NCBI GenBank assembly: GCA_963761445.1 | Contig: CAVXHV010000005.1 | Location: 2,604,001-2,668,000, forward strand | Length of the DNA: 64,000 nucleotides | Origin: CAVXHV01 sp963761445 | GTDB taxonomy: Bacteria > Planctomycetota > Planctomycetia > Isosphaerales > Isosphaeraceae | Direction of reading: 5' to 3' | In this document: piece after piece, positions 10,165-21,263 of the stretch | Layout of the letters: every line of letters starts with the position of its first letter | Numbering within the stretch: the first letter of the stretch is position 1 | Made by a program: the position numbers and the translations under genes | The notes under the pieces: generated by a model | The model's database searches: none | What the model was told of the DNA's origin: nothing | What the model saw: the letters and a program-made list of their open reading frames with translations, nothing else

Positions 10165-11078
10165 CTAAATGACGCGCGACTCGTGACGATGAGTCTCGGC
10201 TGCGCCTGGCGGCACGTGCCGCCGATCGGCCCCGACCATCCGCTGCGATTCGCTCGAGACCAGCTCGATCACCTGGCGTGTCCGATCATCAAGCTCTCGG
10301 ATGAGCACATCCACTCGATTCAAAAAGAAATAATAAGACGTGACCGCAACAATCGCGATCGAGAGACCGAACGCGGTCGCGACCAGCGCCAGGCTGATCC
10401 CTCGGGCGAGCATCTCGCCCCGCGCAGGTCCAATCCGACCGCCGAGTGCATCGAATGACTGAATGATGCCGACCACTGTTCCCAGCAGACCTAGCAGAGG
10501 GCCCAGCGTCGCAACAGCGCTCAATATCCGTAGATTGCGCTTGAGCTCGACCACCTCGCCTGCCGCGTCGTGGCTGACCATCTGCCGGATCGCCGCGCCC
10601 GACTGGCCCCACGCTCCCACCACCATCGCGAAAACTCGCGCCGCCGGACTGTCGTGCGCACGGCAGAGCTCCAGCGCCCGTTCGCGATCGAGCTTGCCGC
10701 TCGATAGCCGTTCCAGAAATCGATCGGCAAATTCACGCGGGACCACGCGATCGCGCCGCAGCGCGAGCCATCGCTCGAGCACATAACCAAGCGTAACCAC
10801 CGAGCAGATCGCCAGCGGCCAGAGCATCGGATTCGCATTCAAGACCGGTCGCAGTATGCTGGAGCGATCGACCGCAGCTCTCTGCCCCCCGCCCGCCGCC
10901 CCCTGCACCGCAGACTCAGGCGCAGCGCAGCCGAGCCTGGCACATCGACTTCAACCGTCCTCGCATTCTTGAGATCGTCACCGCCTCCGGAGGCCGGCTG
11001 AGCATTGGCAGCTCGAGTGCCCAGCAACACAATCCCAGCAATGAGCAAGCCGCACGCCAGGTGCGCACTCGCGGGCAA
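10165..11078 (-). CDS. MotA/TolQ/ExbB proton channel family protein, N-terminus in another frame
   Basis: Three membrane segments and the family block LSAVATLGPLLGLLGTVVGII identify ExbB/TolQ, partner of the ExbD downstream. The clear part is 10165-10908. A signal-peptide-like N-terminus (LACGLLIAGIVLLGTRAANA) lies upstream in another frame with a TTG at 11078 preceded by AGAGG; one missing base near 10920-10930 would join them, giving the exported N-terminal extension seen in many planctomycete ExbB proteins. A further upstream piece (MADLFDEIEEEPG, ATG 11216 with GGAGG) may be a separate small gene or another shifted part of this one. Confidence 0.85.
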
Positions 11079-11349
11079 GACAGGTCCTCTTCCCGAATGC
11101 TCGAGCCGGGTGCGGCCCCGCCGCTCCCCGGCAGTGCAGCCAGCGCCTCCGATTCCGCATGCGAGAAAGAGGGATGCACCAGGTTCTTCCTCGATCTCAT
11201 CAAACAGGTCGGCCATGGTCTGAAAACCTCCAGGCTACTGATCGGGCACATCTTATCCCGCCGACCGTTTTTTCCCGAGCCGCGATTTCTCAACCAATCG
11301 CGGGCGGTCGTTCCGAGTGATAACCGCGAATTCAGCGTGGCCATCTGCC

Positions 11350-12354
11350 TCAGACGCTCTTGGCATCGATCCAGGGCATCAGGCTTCGCAGACGCTTGCC
11401 GACCTGCTCGACCGGATGCTCGTGGTCCATCCGCTTGAGCGCGTTGAACACCGGCCGGTTCGCGCGGTTCTCGAGAATCCATTCCCGCGCAAACTGGCCG
11501 GATCGGATCTCGCCCAGGATCTTCTTCATCTCCGCACGCGTCTGCTCGTTGACTATCCGCGGGCCGCGCGTGTAATCGCCGTACTCCGCCGTGTTCGAGA
11601 TGCTGTATCGCATGTAGTTGAGCCCTCCCTGGTACATCAAGTCCACAATCAATTTCAGCTCGTGCAGACATTCAAAATAGGCGCTCTCGGGTTGATAGCC
11701 CGCCTCCGTGAGCGTTTCAAACGCCATCTTCACGAGCGCACTCACGCCGCCGCAAAGGACCACCTGTTCTCCGAAGAGGTCAGTCTCGGTCTCCTCGGCG
11801 AACGTGGTCTGCAGCACCCCTGCCCGCGTGCCGCCAATCCCCTTCGCATAGGCCAGTGCCAGTGCCTTGCCCGCCGGCGTGCACGATTCCGCGGTCGCGA
11901 TCAAGCAAGGTACTCCCCCCCCTTTGACGAACTCGCTACGGACCAGGTGCCCCGGACCCTTGGGTGCAACCAGCGCGCTGTCCACCCCTTCCGGCGGCAC
12001 GACCTGCCCGAAATGAATGTTGAACCCGTGCGAGCACAGCAACAAATCCCCGGGGCGTAGATGGGGCTTTATCTCACGCGTGTAAATATCTCCTTGCACC
12101 TCGTCCGGCAAGAGGATGTTCACAAGCTTGCCCGCTTCGGCCGCCTCGCCCGCTGAAACGGGCTTGAACCCGTCCCGAACGGCCAGGTCGTAATTCGTCG
12201 ATCCCGCCCGCTGGCCCACAACGACCTCGCAGCCCGAATCACGCAGGTTCTGCGCCTGTGCATGCCCCTGGCTGCCATAGCCGATGATCGCAACGATCTT
12301 CCCCTTGAGAAGCGACAGGTCCGCATCCTGATCGTAGTACATCTTGGCAGCCAT
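11350..12354 (-). CDS. ilvC: Ketol-acid reductoisomerase
   Basis: Second step of branched-chain amino-acid synthesis: isomerises and reduces acetolactate/acetohydroxybutyrate with NAD(P)H and Mg2+. The nucleotide-binding motif is IGYGSQGHAQAQNLRDSG; the metal and catalytic blocks are LAYAKGIGGTRAGV, ETDLFGEQVVLCGG and ECLHELKLIVDLMYQGG. The 334 residues are the class I length. It lies 63 bp downstream of ilvN on the same strand, the usual ilvN-ilvC order; the large subunit ilvB is not in the window. Confidence 0.97.
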   Translation of the reverse strand: MAAKMYYDQDADLSLLKGKIVAIIGYGSQGHAQAQNLRDSGCEVVVGQRAGSTNYDLAVRDGFKPVSAGEAAEAGKLVNILLPDEVQGDIYTREIKPHLRPGDLLLCSHGFNIHFGQVVPPEGVDSALVAPKGPGHLVRSEFVKGGGVPCLIATAESCTPAGKALALAYAKGIGGTRAGVLQTTFAEETETDLFGEQVVLCGGVSALVKMAFETLTEAGYQPESAYFECLHELKLIVDLMYQGGLNYMRYSISNTAEYGDYTRGPRIVNEQTRAEMKKILGEIRSGQFAREWILENRANRPVFNALKRMDHEHPVEQVGKRLRSLMPWIDAKSV

Positions 12355-12417
12355 CGATCGCTCTCTTTCTGCAAAATGCCTCAGGCGCGAAGCCTGACAT
12401 GATTCAAAAATCGCGGC

Positions 12418-13059
12418 CTAAAGCTCGGAGTGACCTTGAACAGTCGGCAGCTCGGTGGTTTCGTCCGAACCTGGTGTCACACCCGTTGATTCGCCCTCGA
12501 GCGGCACGTCTCCGCGCACCAGCGCAATCCGCCCGGTGCGTGCCAGCTCCTGTATTCCGTAATGACGAGCATGCTCGATGAACGCTTCGATCTTCTTTTC
12601 CTGACCGGAAATCTCGATCATCAACTGATCCGGGCTGACGTCCAGGATCCGGCCCCGGAAGATCTGCACGAGTGCCGTGATCTCTGGCCGCAGCGCGGGC
12701 GGCGCCTTGACCTTGATCAACATCAGATCGCGCTCGACGTAATCCTCCCGCGAGATATCGTGCACCTTCACAACCGTCACGATCTTCTCGAGCTGTTTGC
12801 GCACTTGCTCGAGATGCCGGTCGTCGCCCATCACCACAACCGTGATCCGCGAAAGGTGCGGGTTCTCCGTCTCACCCACCGCGAGACTCTCAATGTTGAA
12901 CCCGCGCGACGCGAACATCCCCGAAACGTGCGCCAGCACACCCGGCTGATTCTGCACCAGCGCCGAAAGCAAATGACGCCGGCGCCCCGAATCAGGCTTT
13001 TCCCCCGCCGGCGTCCCCTGTAGATTCATTCCCGGACCAGGCACAGTCGCCATGGACAT
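12418..13059 (-). CDS. ilvN: Acetolactate synthase small (regulatory) subunit
   Basis: ACT-domain regulator that confers valine feedback on acetohydroxyacid synthase. The ACT block is LSALVQNQPGVLAHVSGMFA followed by RGFNIESLAVGETE; the C-terminal domain has EISGQEKKIEAFIEHARHYG. It has 213 residues, with a C-terminal tail rich in Glu, Thr and Pro. GTG 13062, ATG 13059 and ATG 13053 are all possible starts, with no strong ribosome-binding site to decide. It precedes ilvC. Confidence 0.94.
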   Translation of the reverse strand: MSMATVPGPGMNLQGTPAGEKPDSGRRRHLLSALVQNQPGVLAHVSGMFASRGFNIESLAVGETENPHLSRITVVVMGDDRHLEQVRKQLEKIVTVVKVHDISREDYVERDLMLIKVKAPPALRPEITALVQIFRGRILDVSPDQLMIEISGQEKKIEAFIEHARHYGIQELARTGRIALVRGDVPLEGESTGVTPGSDETTELPTVQGHSEL

Positions 13060-13224
13060 CACCGTGATTGAGTTGTGCTGCCTTTCGCCACTCGGCTCCC
13101 GAAGAGCACTGAAAGTCTACCCTTTCCGTGCCCACCGAGACCAGCCGGTTCAAGGAGTGGACCGGCGCGGCGCCCGTTCGCGCAGAAATGACAACTCGCT
13201 ACCGGCGGCTCGCTTTCGACAAGC

Positions 13225-14807
13225 CTAGCGCGGCATCCGCGACCCTGGAAATCCCTTGGGCAGCCCCCCCGGAAACCCGCCGCCCGGTGCCCCTTCTGCC
13301 CCTTCTGCGCCTGGAGGCTTCTTGGGCTCGACCAGCGCAACTCGGTCCAGGTTGATCGAGCGGAAGCTCTCTCCGGGCGTCACGTAATACCATGGCCCGA
13401 AGCGCTTCATGAAGCCTTCGACCTTCTTCTGCCCGTCGGCAAGCTTCTTCTCGTAGTCTGTCTTCTCGCGAGTCTTCTTCTCTTCAGCCACCTTCTGGTC
13501 GGCAATGAATTTCGGATCCTTCGGGTCCGGGGCAAACACATTATCCGGCAGTGTCACTGGCTCACCCGGTTTGACGACGGCCTTCGGCTTGGGCTGCATC
13601 GACTCCGGCTTCTCGATCAAGCTCGGGTCGAACGCAACCGTCACCATCAGGTACCGGTTCTCCTGCGCCCTCCCGCTTTCTTCTCCTTGTCTTTCTTTTC
13701 TTTGTCCTTCGCGGCACCGGCGTCCTTCTTCGGCTCGGCATCATCCGGAGCACCCACAACCAGCTCGTCCCCCTCGGCGAACACCGGCCCACCGTATCGC
13801 AGCGTGTAAACCACCCCTTCATCAGTCCCGACCGACACATCGCCCTGGTCTGAATAAAGCCCCTTCGTCGTCAAGAAGAACCCCTTGTTCTGCAGCGATG
13901 CCATCACCACCGCCGGGATCTTCACGTCCCGATCAAGATACTCAAGTCCCGCCGGCCGGGGGCGAATGCCGACAATCTTCAAGTCGGCCACGGCGTCCGA
14001 AAGAGTGCGCAGGTTGTTCTCGTTGAGCTGCTCGTTCGCCCCGAGCCCCTCCATCGTCCACGGTCCGGCTGAGTCTTTCCGCGTGATCACCAGCTCGTCC
14101 CCTCGCTGCATTTCCAGCCTGCCCGCACTGGTGGGACTTTCCTGAAGCTTGTAATTGTTGAAGAAAATGCGGCGGATCTTGCTGGCCTCGACCTTCAGCA
14201 AATTCGTCTCGATCCAGTCGGCAAACCGCGTCGACGGCTCGGCCTTGATGTTCACGCCGTAGATCCGTTTCTGGTCCGGCACTCGCACGTAGTGCTGGGC
14301 CTGGCCGTCTCTGCGTTCGGTCCCCTTGATGTCGTTGCCGATGATGAGATCGGCGAGCACCTTCTCCGACCCATCGCGCAGCGTGATCCGCTTGCCGCGC
14401 CCCTTGAGCGTCATCACCTTCGTGTCCAGCGGGTCGATCACGCCCATCGCTTCTTCCTCGCCGGGATTGTTGGAGCGGATCGTGTCCTTGGTCAAATCCA
14501 TGATCGCCGCCGCCGTCTGTGACAGCCGGTCGCGAGCATCAGCCGGATAATTATAGTGCGATGGGATCACCCATTGCTTGTCCTTGAACATCACCCGAAA
14601 TCGCGACGCCGTGGCCGTTCCAGCATCGAAGTCGACGACTTCGAGGTCCGTGCATGAAAGCGCATCGAAATCGGCAAAAAACTTCTGCCCCTGGTCCTCA
14701 AAGTCGGCCGCATTCGCGGGCTGGCGATCCCGGGTGATGAAAAAGGCCGAGCCGGCCAGCACCACGGCCACGCCGACAAAAACTGTGGTCTTGATCAGAT
14801 CGTTCAT
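13225..14807 (-). CDS. DUF4340-domain protein of a Gld-like ABC system, frame broken
   Basis: An N-terminal membrane anchor (TVFVGVAVVLAGSAFFI) and a long extracytoplasmic region with the repeated beta-rich pattern of DUF4340 proteins (YGVNIKAEPSTRFADWI). This family sits next to GldG-type ABC genes, as here. The main frame ends at 13647 after a Lys-rich stretch, and the natural continuation (RYLMVTVAFDPSLI) runs in another frame to 13225, so a base is missing near 13660-13672. The tail is charged, then Gly/Pro-rich. Probably the last gene of the operon that starts with the ATPase at 18561. Confidence 0.8.
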
Positions 14808-14936
14808 CGCAGTTCCCTGTTGGCGAATCGAAAAGCGATTGATTCCTGAATGGCATTGCTCGATCAGGAGACCCGTGCGGGTGGCACGGGCTCCGCCCGC
14901 GTTGCTTGACCCTCTCCCCGAATCCCGATAAGCCCC

Positions 14937-17793
14937 TTATCCCTTCGCGGACGTCCCACGCCGCGGCTCATACATCAGCCGCTTGGGATTGGCTCCCACA
15001 TTCTCTCGCGTCCGGCGCCAGAAGAAGACCAGCAGCCCCAGGATCGCCGGTGGCAGCGGAGGCACAATCGCCGCGGCAAATCGCACGCGGTTCTGAATGC
15101 CGCGAATCCGCTGCTCTGAATCCGTCTTCGCCTCGCGAATCTCGTTGAGCTTCTTGTCTTCGATGCCCTGCTTGGCGACTTCGAGCCGCCTGTTCGCAAT
15201 CCTCTGAATATTCGCGAGCTGAATCTCCTTCGTCCGCTCGTCCCAGTCCGTGTGCGACTGCACCGCGTCCACCTGCTTCTGAAACGCCTGCTGGGCCTGG
15301 TCGAGTTCGTCACTGGCCATCTGCTCGGCCTGCTTGGTCTTGTCGGCGAGCACCTTGTCAAATTCCTTGGCCCGGGCTTCGATCGCCTCGAGCCGCCGGT
15401 GCACCGGGCGCTTCCCGCGAAGCCGCACGAACGATTCATCGCCGGCCAGCACGTCCACGCAATTCAGCACGAACGACACGTTGTCGAATTCCAGGTCCTC
15501 GATCTTCCGCCGGCGCAGTCTCGAAAAACTGCTCGCCGATGCAGTCAAGATCGGCAATCGCAATGACGTTGATCTTCGCGGGCGCCGCCTTTTCATCTTT
15601 CTTCTTCTCATCGGCCTTCTTTGTTTCCTTCGATGCATCGGAAGCAAGCTGGCCGGTGACGTGGGCGGCCAGCGTATAGCTCAAGTTACTGCGAAGATGC
15701 CGGCGCCTCGGATTCACGCCCGAGAATCCCATGAATCCTTGCTGGGCGAAATCCGACCAGGCAACCGTTCCGCCGGTCGGCCCGGTTCGCAAAAGCGGGG
15801 TGAACTCTAGCCCCGACCCGACCGAATGAGACCGGAGCAGCCCGGGGAAAAGCATCACAATTTCCTGCATGCCGGCAGTGGCGCTTTGTTGTTCGTTGAA
15901 TGCATCGGCGGCACCGCTGCCCGTCCCGATGAAGACGATTTCCGGCGTCGCCTGCAGGTCCGACATCTTGGGATGCGGGTTGTACATATTCCAGACGATC
16001 TCGGTCGCTGGCCAGTCGATCCCGCACGCATCGAGCAGGCCGCTCAGATTTCCCTTGGGCTCCGGCGGCTGCCCGCCCCCGAACATGCCTCCAGGAGGCT
16101 GCTTGGGCACTTCCGGCGCCAGCGATGGATTACCATTCATCACCGGCTCGTACGGGAACGGGTCCAGGAATAGCATCGTCGCCCCTCCCTTCTTGACGTG
16201 ATCGGTCACCGCGTCGATCTGCCGCTGCGTGAGCGATGAGGGCTGCGCGACCAGAAGCACGTTCAGGTCCGAAGGAATCGGCGTGTCGGGTGAGACCGAG
16301 CTGACGTCGTACTGCTTCTTGAGCTCCGTGACGATCGACCACTCCGGCGTCTGGCTGAATGTCCGCATATCCATGCCGCCCATCAACTTGGCGTCGGTCT
16401 GCAAGATGCCCACCTTCTTGCGCCCGCTTTTTGAGACGACTCGAATCGACCGCGTAAGCTCATACTCCACCGGCAGGCCGCGGTCGAAGAAGGGAATCAC
16501 CACCTCCTCGGTTCCCGACGTGAACGCCACCCCGAGGAAAATCTCGGTGGACTCCTGCTTCCCCTGCTCCAGGCTGAAAACCCGGTGCGGCTCGATTGCA
16601 AACCTCTTCTCGGCTTGCCGGGCCTCCTCGGAAAACACCTCCGTCGGCATGATATTCAGCCTGATCTTCCCTCCGCTGCGGGCCTGGTATTCTCTGAGCA
16701 GCCCCAGCAAATCCGACCGGATCTCGACATACTCTCTCGGCACCACCGGGCTCACGAACGCTTGAATCAGCACCGGTCGATCGGCCGGAATCCCCTTGGC
16801 CAGCTCGATCGACTCGCTCGAGAGCGTGTGCAGGCCTTCCGAGCTGGCATCGAGGCGTTGGCCCCACTGGTTCACGATCAGCGTCAAGCTGGCGATTCCC
16901 ACCACCACCGCCACAATCCGCGCCAGCGAATGCAGCCAGTGGTTCGTGCTCGCCTCGCCGCCGGCCCAGTGCCGCCTCCCCAGGAGCAGCATGTTCAGGT
17001 AGAGCATGGCCATCGCCAGCCCCACGAAGTAAAGGATCCCGTCGAGCGTGATCACGCCCGCTCCGAAGTCCGCGAACTGCGAGCCGATCGACCACTGCTC
17101 GAACGCCCGCTGCGTCGTGTTCTTCATCGCCTCGGCCACGCGGCCCAGGAAAATCGGCACTGCGCAGAAGAGTGCCCCCAGGATGAAGGCAACCGTCACG
17201 TTAGCCGACAGGATCGACGCGACCATGCCGACCGCGATCAGAAGCACACCCATCAGCCAGTAGCCCACATACGTCGCAAACAACATCCCCAGGTCCAGCG
17301 AGCCCAGCCAGCCGAACACCGAGACCTCCGGCGGCGACGCCACCCACGCGAGCACGAAAACCTGCGGCAGCGAGAACAAAAGCGCCACCGAATAGATCCC
17401 GAGTGCAGCCAGATATTTCCCCAGCACCACGTCGAGGTCGTGCGCCGGCAGAGTGAGCAACAACTCGTCGGTCCCCTGCTTGCGCTCTTCGGCCCAGGTG
17501 TTCATCGTGATCGCCGGAATGAAAAGCAGCAGCAAGTACGGCATGCGCTCGTTCAGCTCGTCAAGGTTCGCCTGGTTGTTGGTGAAGAAGATCGCCTGCC
17601 AGAACGCCACACACGAGCTGACGAATACAAACAGTGTGATGAACACATACCCGGCCGGGTTGCTGAAGTAGCTCAGGAAATTGCGCTTGAATACCGCCCC
17701 GATCACGTGCAGGCGCCCGGCCCGCAATCGGCTAGAGGCAGGCTTGGAGACGGCCCGCGCTTCGCTCGTCGCCTTGGTTTCCAGCGTGCTCAC
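14937..17793 (-). CDS. Fused ABC-2 permease / GldG-like auxiliary protein, frame broken
   Basis: The first third is an ABC-2 permease with about six membrane helices (NTWAEERKQGTDELLLTLP is a GldF/NosY hallmark). The rest resembles GldG (DUF4350-like extracytoplasmic Rossmann domain: RPVLIQAFVSPVVPREY) with a C-terminal helix and coiled coil. A fused GldF-GldG order is known in planctomycetes. The frame breaks at the A5 of 15524-15528; deleting one A continues as KIEDLEFDNVSFVLN to 14937, giving about 950 residues. It acts with the ATPase immediately upstream, possibly in envelope or surface transport; gliding is only an analogy. Confidence 0.85.
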
Positions 17794-17832
17794 CGCTTTT
17801 CACCTCTCATAAGGTAGACTCGATTCAAATCC

Positions 17833-18561
17833 TCAAACCGGCTGAGCCGTGAAGTCGTAAAACGTCTGCTCGAGAGTTCCCTTCACACGCGCCATATCCG
17901 CCGGCTTGCCGTCAAAGACGATCTTGCCGTCATGGATGAACAGAATCCGGTCGGCGATCGGATCAACCTCCTGGAGAATGTGCGTCGAGACCAGAACGGT
18001 CTTCGATTGCCCCAGGTCGCGGATCAACTGCCTCATCCCACGGATCTGGTTGGGGTCGAGCCCGCTAGTGGGCTCGTCCATGATCAGCACCTCGGGATCG
18101 TGCAACAGCGCCTGCCCCATCGAAACTCGTTGGCGATACCCTTTCGATAGCTTACCGATGGGTTTGTGGGCAACCGTTTCGAGCGCACACTGGGTGACGA
18201 CCGCATCGATGCGATCGTGCAGCCGGGCCGGTGACATGCCGCGCGCCGACCCGAAGAAACGAAGCAGCCCCATCGGCGTCATGTCGGTGTAGAGGGGACC
18301 GTTTTCGGGCAGATACCCCAGGTGTTCGGCGGCGGCGATCCGGTCGGCTTGAACGTCGATTCCGGCGATTTTCGCCGACCCGTGCGTGGGTGCGACGAAC
18401 CCGGTCAGGAGCCGCATGGTTGTCGTCTTGCCGGCCCCGTTCGGACCCAGGAATGCGACTACCTCTCCTTTGCCGATCGTAAACGTCACGTCCCGGACAG
18501 CCAGAAACGAACCAAACTGCTTGCAAAGGCTATTGGCCTCGATCTTGACGGCCTGTGACAT
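17833..18561 (-). CDS. ABC transporter ATP-binding protein (Gld-like system)
   Basis: Complete nucleotide-binding domain: Walker A GPNGAGKTTT, signature LSKGYRQRVSMGQAL, Walker B VLIMDEPTSGLDP, and H-loop STH. The C-terminal part (HDGKIVFDGKPADM) is typical of ABC-2 exporters. Start 18561 (MSQAVKIEA) has GGAGGGA about 9 bases upstream; a longer frame to 18579 would begin within that site. First gene of the operon with the fused permease and the DUF4340 protein. Confidence 0.94.
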   Translation of the reverse strand: MSQAVKIEANSLCKQFGSFLAVRDVTFTIGKGEVVAFLGPNGAGKTTTMRLLTGFVAPTHGSAKIAGIDVQADRIAAAEHLGYLPENGPLYTDMTPMGLLRFFGSARGMSPARLHDRIDAVVTQCALETVAHKPIGKLSKGYRQRVSMGQALLHDPEVLIMDEPTSGLDPNQIRGMRQLIRDLGQSKTVLVSTHILQEVDPIADRILFIHDGKIVFDGKPADMARVKGTLEQTFYDFTAQPV

Positions 18562-18862
18562 ACCGCTTCGTCCCTCCAAATTATCTCCGCTGACACTTCT
18601 CTCGCACCAACAACCGCGACTGGCCGAATCCGTTCTGGAATGGCACGGTCAAGTGGGAACCGGCCGTCCGCCGCAGGAAGACCCTGGTGCGATCGCAGAG
18701 GCGCGCAACCCTCACAAACACCTGTACGAGGATTGGCCGAATGTGTTCATTATGCGCAGACCACCCCCGCGTTGCAATCGATCAGTTGCCCGTCGTCTTG
18801 TCGCCCGATTGCCGGCGGGTTACGATACGTAGCCAAGGATGGACTCCGCGCCCTCAAGCGAC

Positions 18863-18936
<74 letters not shown>

Positions 18937-19313
18937 CTGGCCGCAGTTCGTTTTGATCGTTTGACGGTGGTCCTTTCCACGCAAGCATTAAGGGAACGGC
19001 CACGACGAATCGGCCCACGCCGTTGCGCACGGTTCACTCGCCCCCTCTCTCGCGTGCGAGCCGGCCCACCTCGCGGTCGCGAGGAAATCGCCAGTCCCAA
19101 GTACAAGCCCGGTCCGGATTTGCGTGCTCCGGCATCACGCTCCAACCGTGGCGCGAAATGAGGCCATTCTGCCGCCATTTTGGCCAGAATTTCCTCTTTC
19201 TCCAACCCGCGAAGGGCGCTGCCCCTCCGGCGCAATGTGCAAATCCGCCGAATAGCACGCGTCCGGCCTCGAGCGTGGTGGTTCCGCGACGCAAGAGTTG
19301 TGGTCGAGCCCCG
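18937..19313. other. Intergenic after tRNA-Arg, no gene seen
   Basis: No family-like protein sequence on either strand. The minus-strand open frame covering it also runs through the tRNA and is a known kind of false gene call. tRNA genes often mark integration sites and the accessory array starts about 800 bases on, but I find no second copy of the tRNA 3' end in the window. Confidence 0.45.
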
Positions 19314-19427
19314 ATGTTTGATGGCTGGAAATTGCTCATCGAGAATAGCGATTGGAATACAGTCGTTCGAGAGTTCGAAAAACTGGGACTCAGGCCTGAG
19401 ACTCAGGATTTGGAATTTGAGCCGTAG
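19314..19427 (+). CDS. Possible 37-residue small protein
   Basis: A short frame starting MFDGWKLLIENSDW, acidic at its end. The composition looks protein-like but no ribosome-binding site is clear and I recognise no family. It could be the start of a truncated gene at the edge of the accessory region. The 300 bases after it hold no feature I can support. Confidence 0.25.
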   Translation: MFDGWKLLIENSDWNTVVREFEKLGLRPETQDLEFEP

Positions 19428-19745
19428 GATTTGAGATGAAAAAATCGCGACCTGTCCCAGCCAGCCCGGTCGTCTCGGCGACTCCCGACTTGGCGGCGCC
19501 CCAGGGTCCGACGGCGGCGGCGGCGCGCGTGCCCTGCACTATCCCCCTATCATAATATGCGCCATATTTCCGGCCCCACCAACTCTCTCGTTCGCGCTTT
19601 TCGATTTTGCGAAAAACGCAACTTCAAGCAGCAAAAGCAATTAACCGCCGATTTCGGATCGAATATTTACACGTGATGATGAGTCCGTCCAATATGAATT
19701 GAAAAGTGCCGAGCGTGACTTTGAACCACGGGACGAGGCGATGCC

Positions 19746-19880
19746 GAGTCCGGCCTCTCCCGGTTCCCGGCCGTCCGTGGCTTGGACGAATTGGAACGGG
19801 CCGAGCCGGGCTCCGTCGGCCGTATGCCAGGCCGGTCGCCGGTTGTTACAATCCTGAACCGCACCGGGTTGAACAGGTGA
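19746..19880 (+). pseudogene. Winged-helix-like cassette remnant, copy 1
   Basis: The last 44 codons of the recurring cassette gene: GLSRFPAVRGLDELERAE then GRMPGRSPVVTIL, stop TGA. The block reads like a helix-turn-helix plus wing (ALExAGLVxVxRxPGRsPVVTiL pattern), which I infer to be DNA-binding. The N-terminal half is missing here. It is followed by the small membrane protein at 19902. Confidence 0.55.
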
Positions 19881-19901
19881 TGTTGCTGAGAGGGAATTCC
19901 G

Positions 19902-20123
19902 ATGCCGCCTATTCGCTTCCGAATCCGGACGATCATGGTCGCTATTGCGGTGGCGGCCATGGTGATGGGTCTGTATCGCTGGTCTCCCCTTTTCTGCAGC
20001 GCACTTTTGAGTTTTGTCGCTCTGTACTTTCTCCTACTCGTAAGCCCAGTGGTGCTATTCCCTTTTATTGCAGTCTATGACTGGGTTGTCCGCGCGCGAC
20101 GCCGGCAATTACCAAGGGACTAA
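19902..20123 (+). CDS. Small membrane protein, RFRIRT type
   Basis: 73 residues: MPPIRFRIRTIMVAIAVAAM is the planctomycete N-terminal pattern of a basic segment running into a membrane helix; a second hydrophobic stretch follows (LLSFVALYFLLLVSPVVLF), then a basic tail. AGAGGGA lies 7-13 bases before the ATG, conserved with the copies at 35613 and 36214. Function unknown. Confidence 0.6.
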   Translation: MPPIRFRIRTIMVAIAVAAMVMGLYRWSPLFCSALLSFVALYFLLLVSPVVLFPFIAVYDWVVRARRRQLPRD

Positions 20124-20133
20124 GCACCGTCGG

Positions 20134-20230
20134 CCCGAGCGTGGGAATATCGGGGCGAGTTCGGTCTCTCCCGGTCCCCGGCCTCCCGTGGCCTGGACGA
20201 ATTGGAACGGGCCGAATTGCTCTCCATTTT
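20134..20230 (+). pseudogene. Winged-helix-like cassette remnant, copy 2
   Basis: Another copy of the cassette 3' part by nucleotide similarity (frame RSPASRGLDELERAELLS), broken off after about 30 codons and running into unrelated sequence. No membrane-protein gene follows; an LRR gene (20327) occupies that slot instead. Confidence 0.45.
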
Positions 20231-20326
20231 GGTTAGTAGGAATGGAAGGCGGCCGGACGCATTCGCCAGACCCTCGAGACGAAGCTCACGAGCGCATGAT
20301 GACCGGCTCAACCAAAAGAGGCTGTC

Positions 20327-21185
20327 ATGCCAGTTCAGCCAAAGCCCATCGCGCGTGCCTGGCGTCGGTACCTACGCTTAAGCATGCGCGGGATGACACT
20401 CCTGGTGCTTGTGATCGGGTCCGGGCTTGGCTGGACGATCCGCTCGGCCAAGATCCAGCGTGATGCGGTGTGGGCGATCGAAAACGCCGGCGGCTCCGTC
20501 AAATATGACTGGGAGTGGAAAAATGGGAAGGATACTCCGCGCGGAAACCCCTGGGCACCTCGGTGGGTCGTGGCGCGCATCGGAGCCGACTATTTCGGCC
20601 ACGTCACCGCTGCGGGGTTTAATGGGCAAGACGATGCCGCGCTCCTTCAGATCGGGCGGCTCACCCGCGTCGAGCAACTCGATCTTTCCTCTCACAAATG
20701 CGGGCCTGGCGCACCTGAACGGCCTGTCGAGCCTTTCCGTACTCCGCCTGTTCGGTACGGACGTTACTGATGCCGGCCTCGTGCATCTGAAGGGCCTGAC
20801 GAACCTGAGGGCGCTCGACCTCAATGGCACTCAGGTCACCGATAGTGGGCTCGCGCATCTAAAGGGGCTTGCGCGTCTTTCGGAGCTAGAGTTGGCTCGT
20901 ACCGAGATCACCGACGCCGGGCTGGCTCACCTGGCAACGTTGACGAACCTCTCGAGGCTCGACCTCAGCGCCACGCGGGTTACTGACGCCGCTCTGTCGC
21001 ACCTGCAATCGCTGAAAAACCTCTCGGACCTCGACCTCTTCGGCACCGGGGTCACCGACGCGTGCGTTCCGCATCTGGCGCGCCTGACCAAACTCAACAA
21101 CGTCGTCCTGCGCGGCACCCAGATCAACGACACCGCAATCGCACAGCTCAAACAAGCCATGCCGAAGCTGCGCATCGACCGCTAA
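20327..21185 (+). pseudogene. LRR-family membrane protein, copy 1, frame broken
   Basis: The N-terminus has the family pattern: basic WRRYLRLSMRGM, membrane helix, RSAKIQRDAVWAI, KYDWEWKNG, PRWVVARIGADYFGHV. After the first repeat the frame changes near 20690, where several residues of a repeat are also missing, so this looks like a real small deletion. Downstream about six 24-residue repeats (VTDAGLVHLKG type) continue to 21185. AGAGG precedes ATG 20327. LRRs are expected outside the cytoplasm by the positive-inside rule. Confidence 0.7.
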
Positions 21186-21263
21186 TCTCGCGCCCGGGCT
21201 GCGATCTCAAGGGAGCACGAGGCTGCTGCCGGGTCGAGTGAGCGGCTGCACGCCAAAAGCGGC

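Noticed and set aside
10916..11671. Minus-strand frame overlapping the end of ilvC
   Set aside because: Its upstream half is an alternative frame of ilvC. A short stretch near 11170 reads protein-like and is discussed with exbB instead.
16585..17817. Plus-strand open frame of 410 codons rich in Arg, Gln and His
   Set aside because: Antisense to the fused permease/GldG gene, whose motifs are unambiguous.
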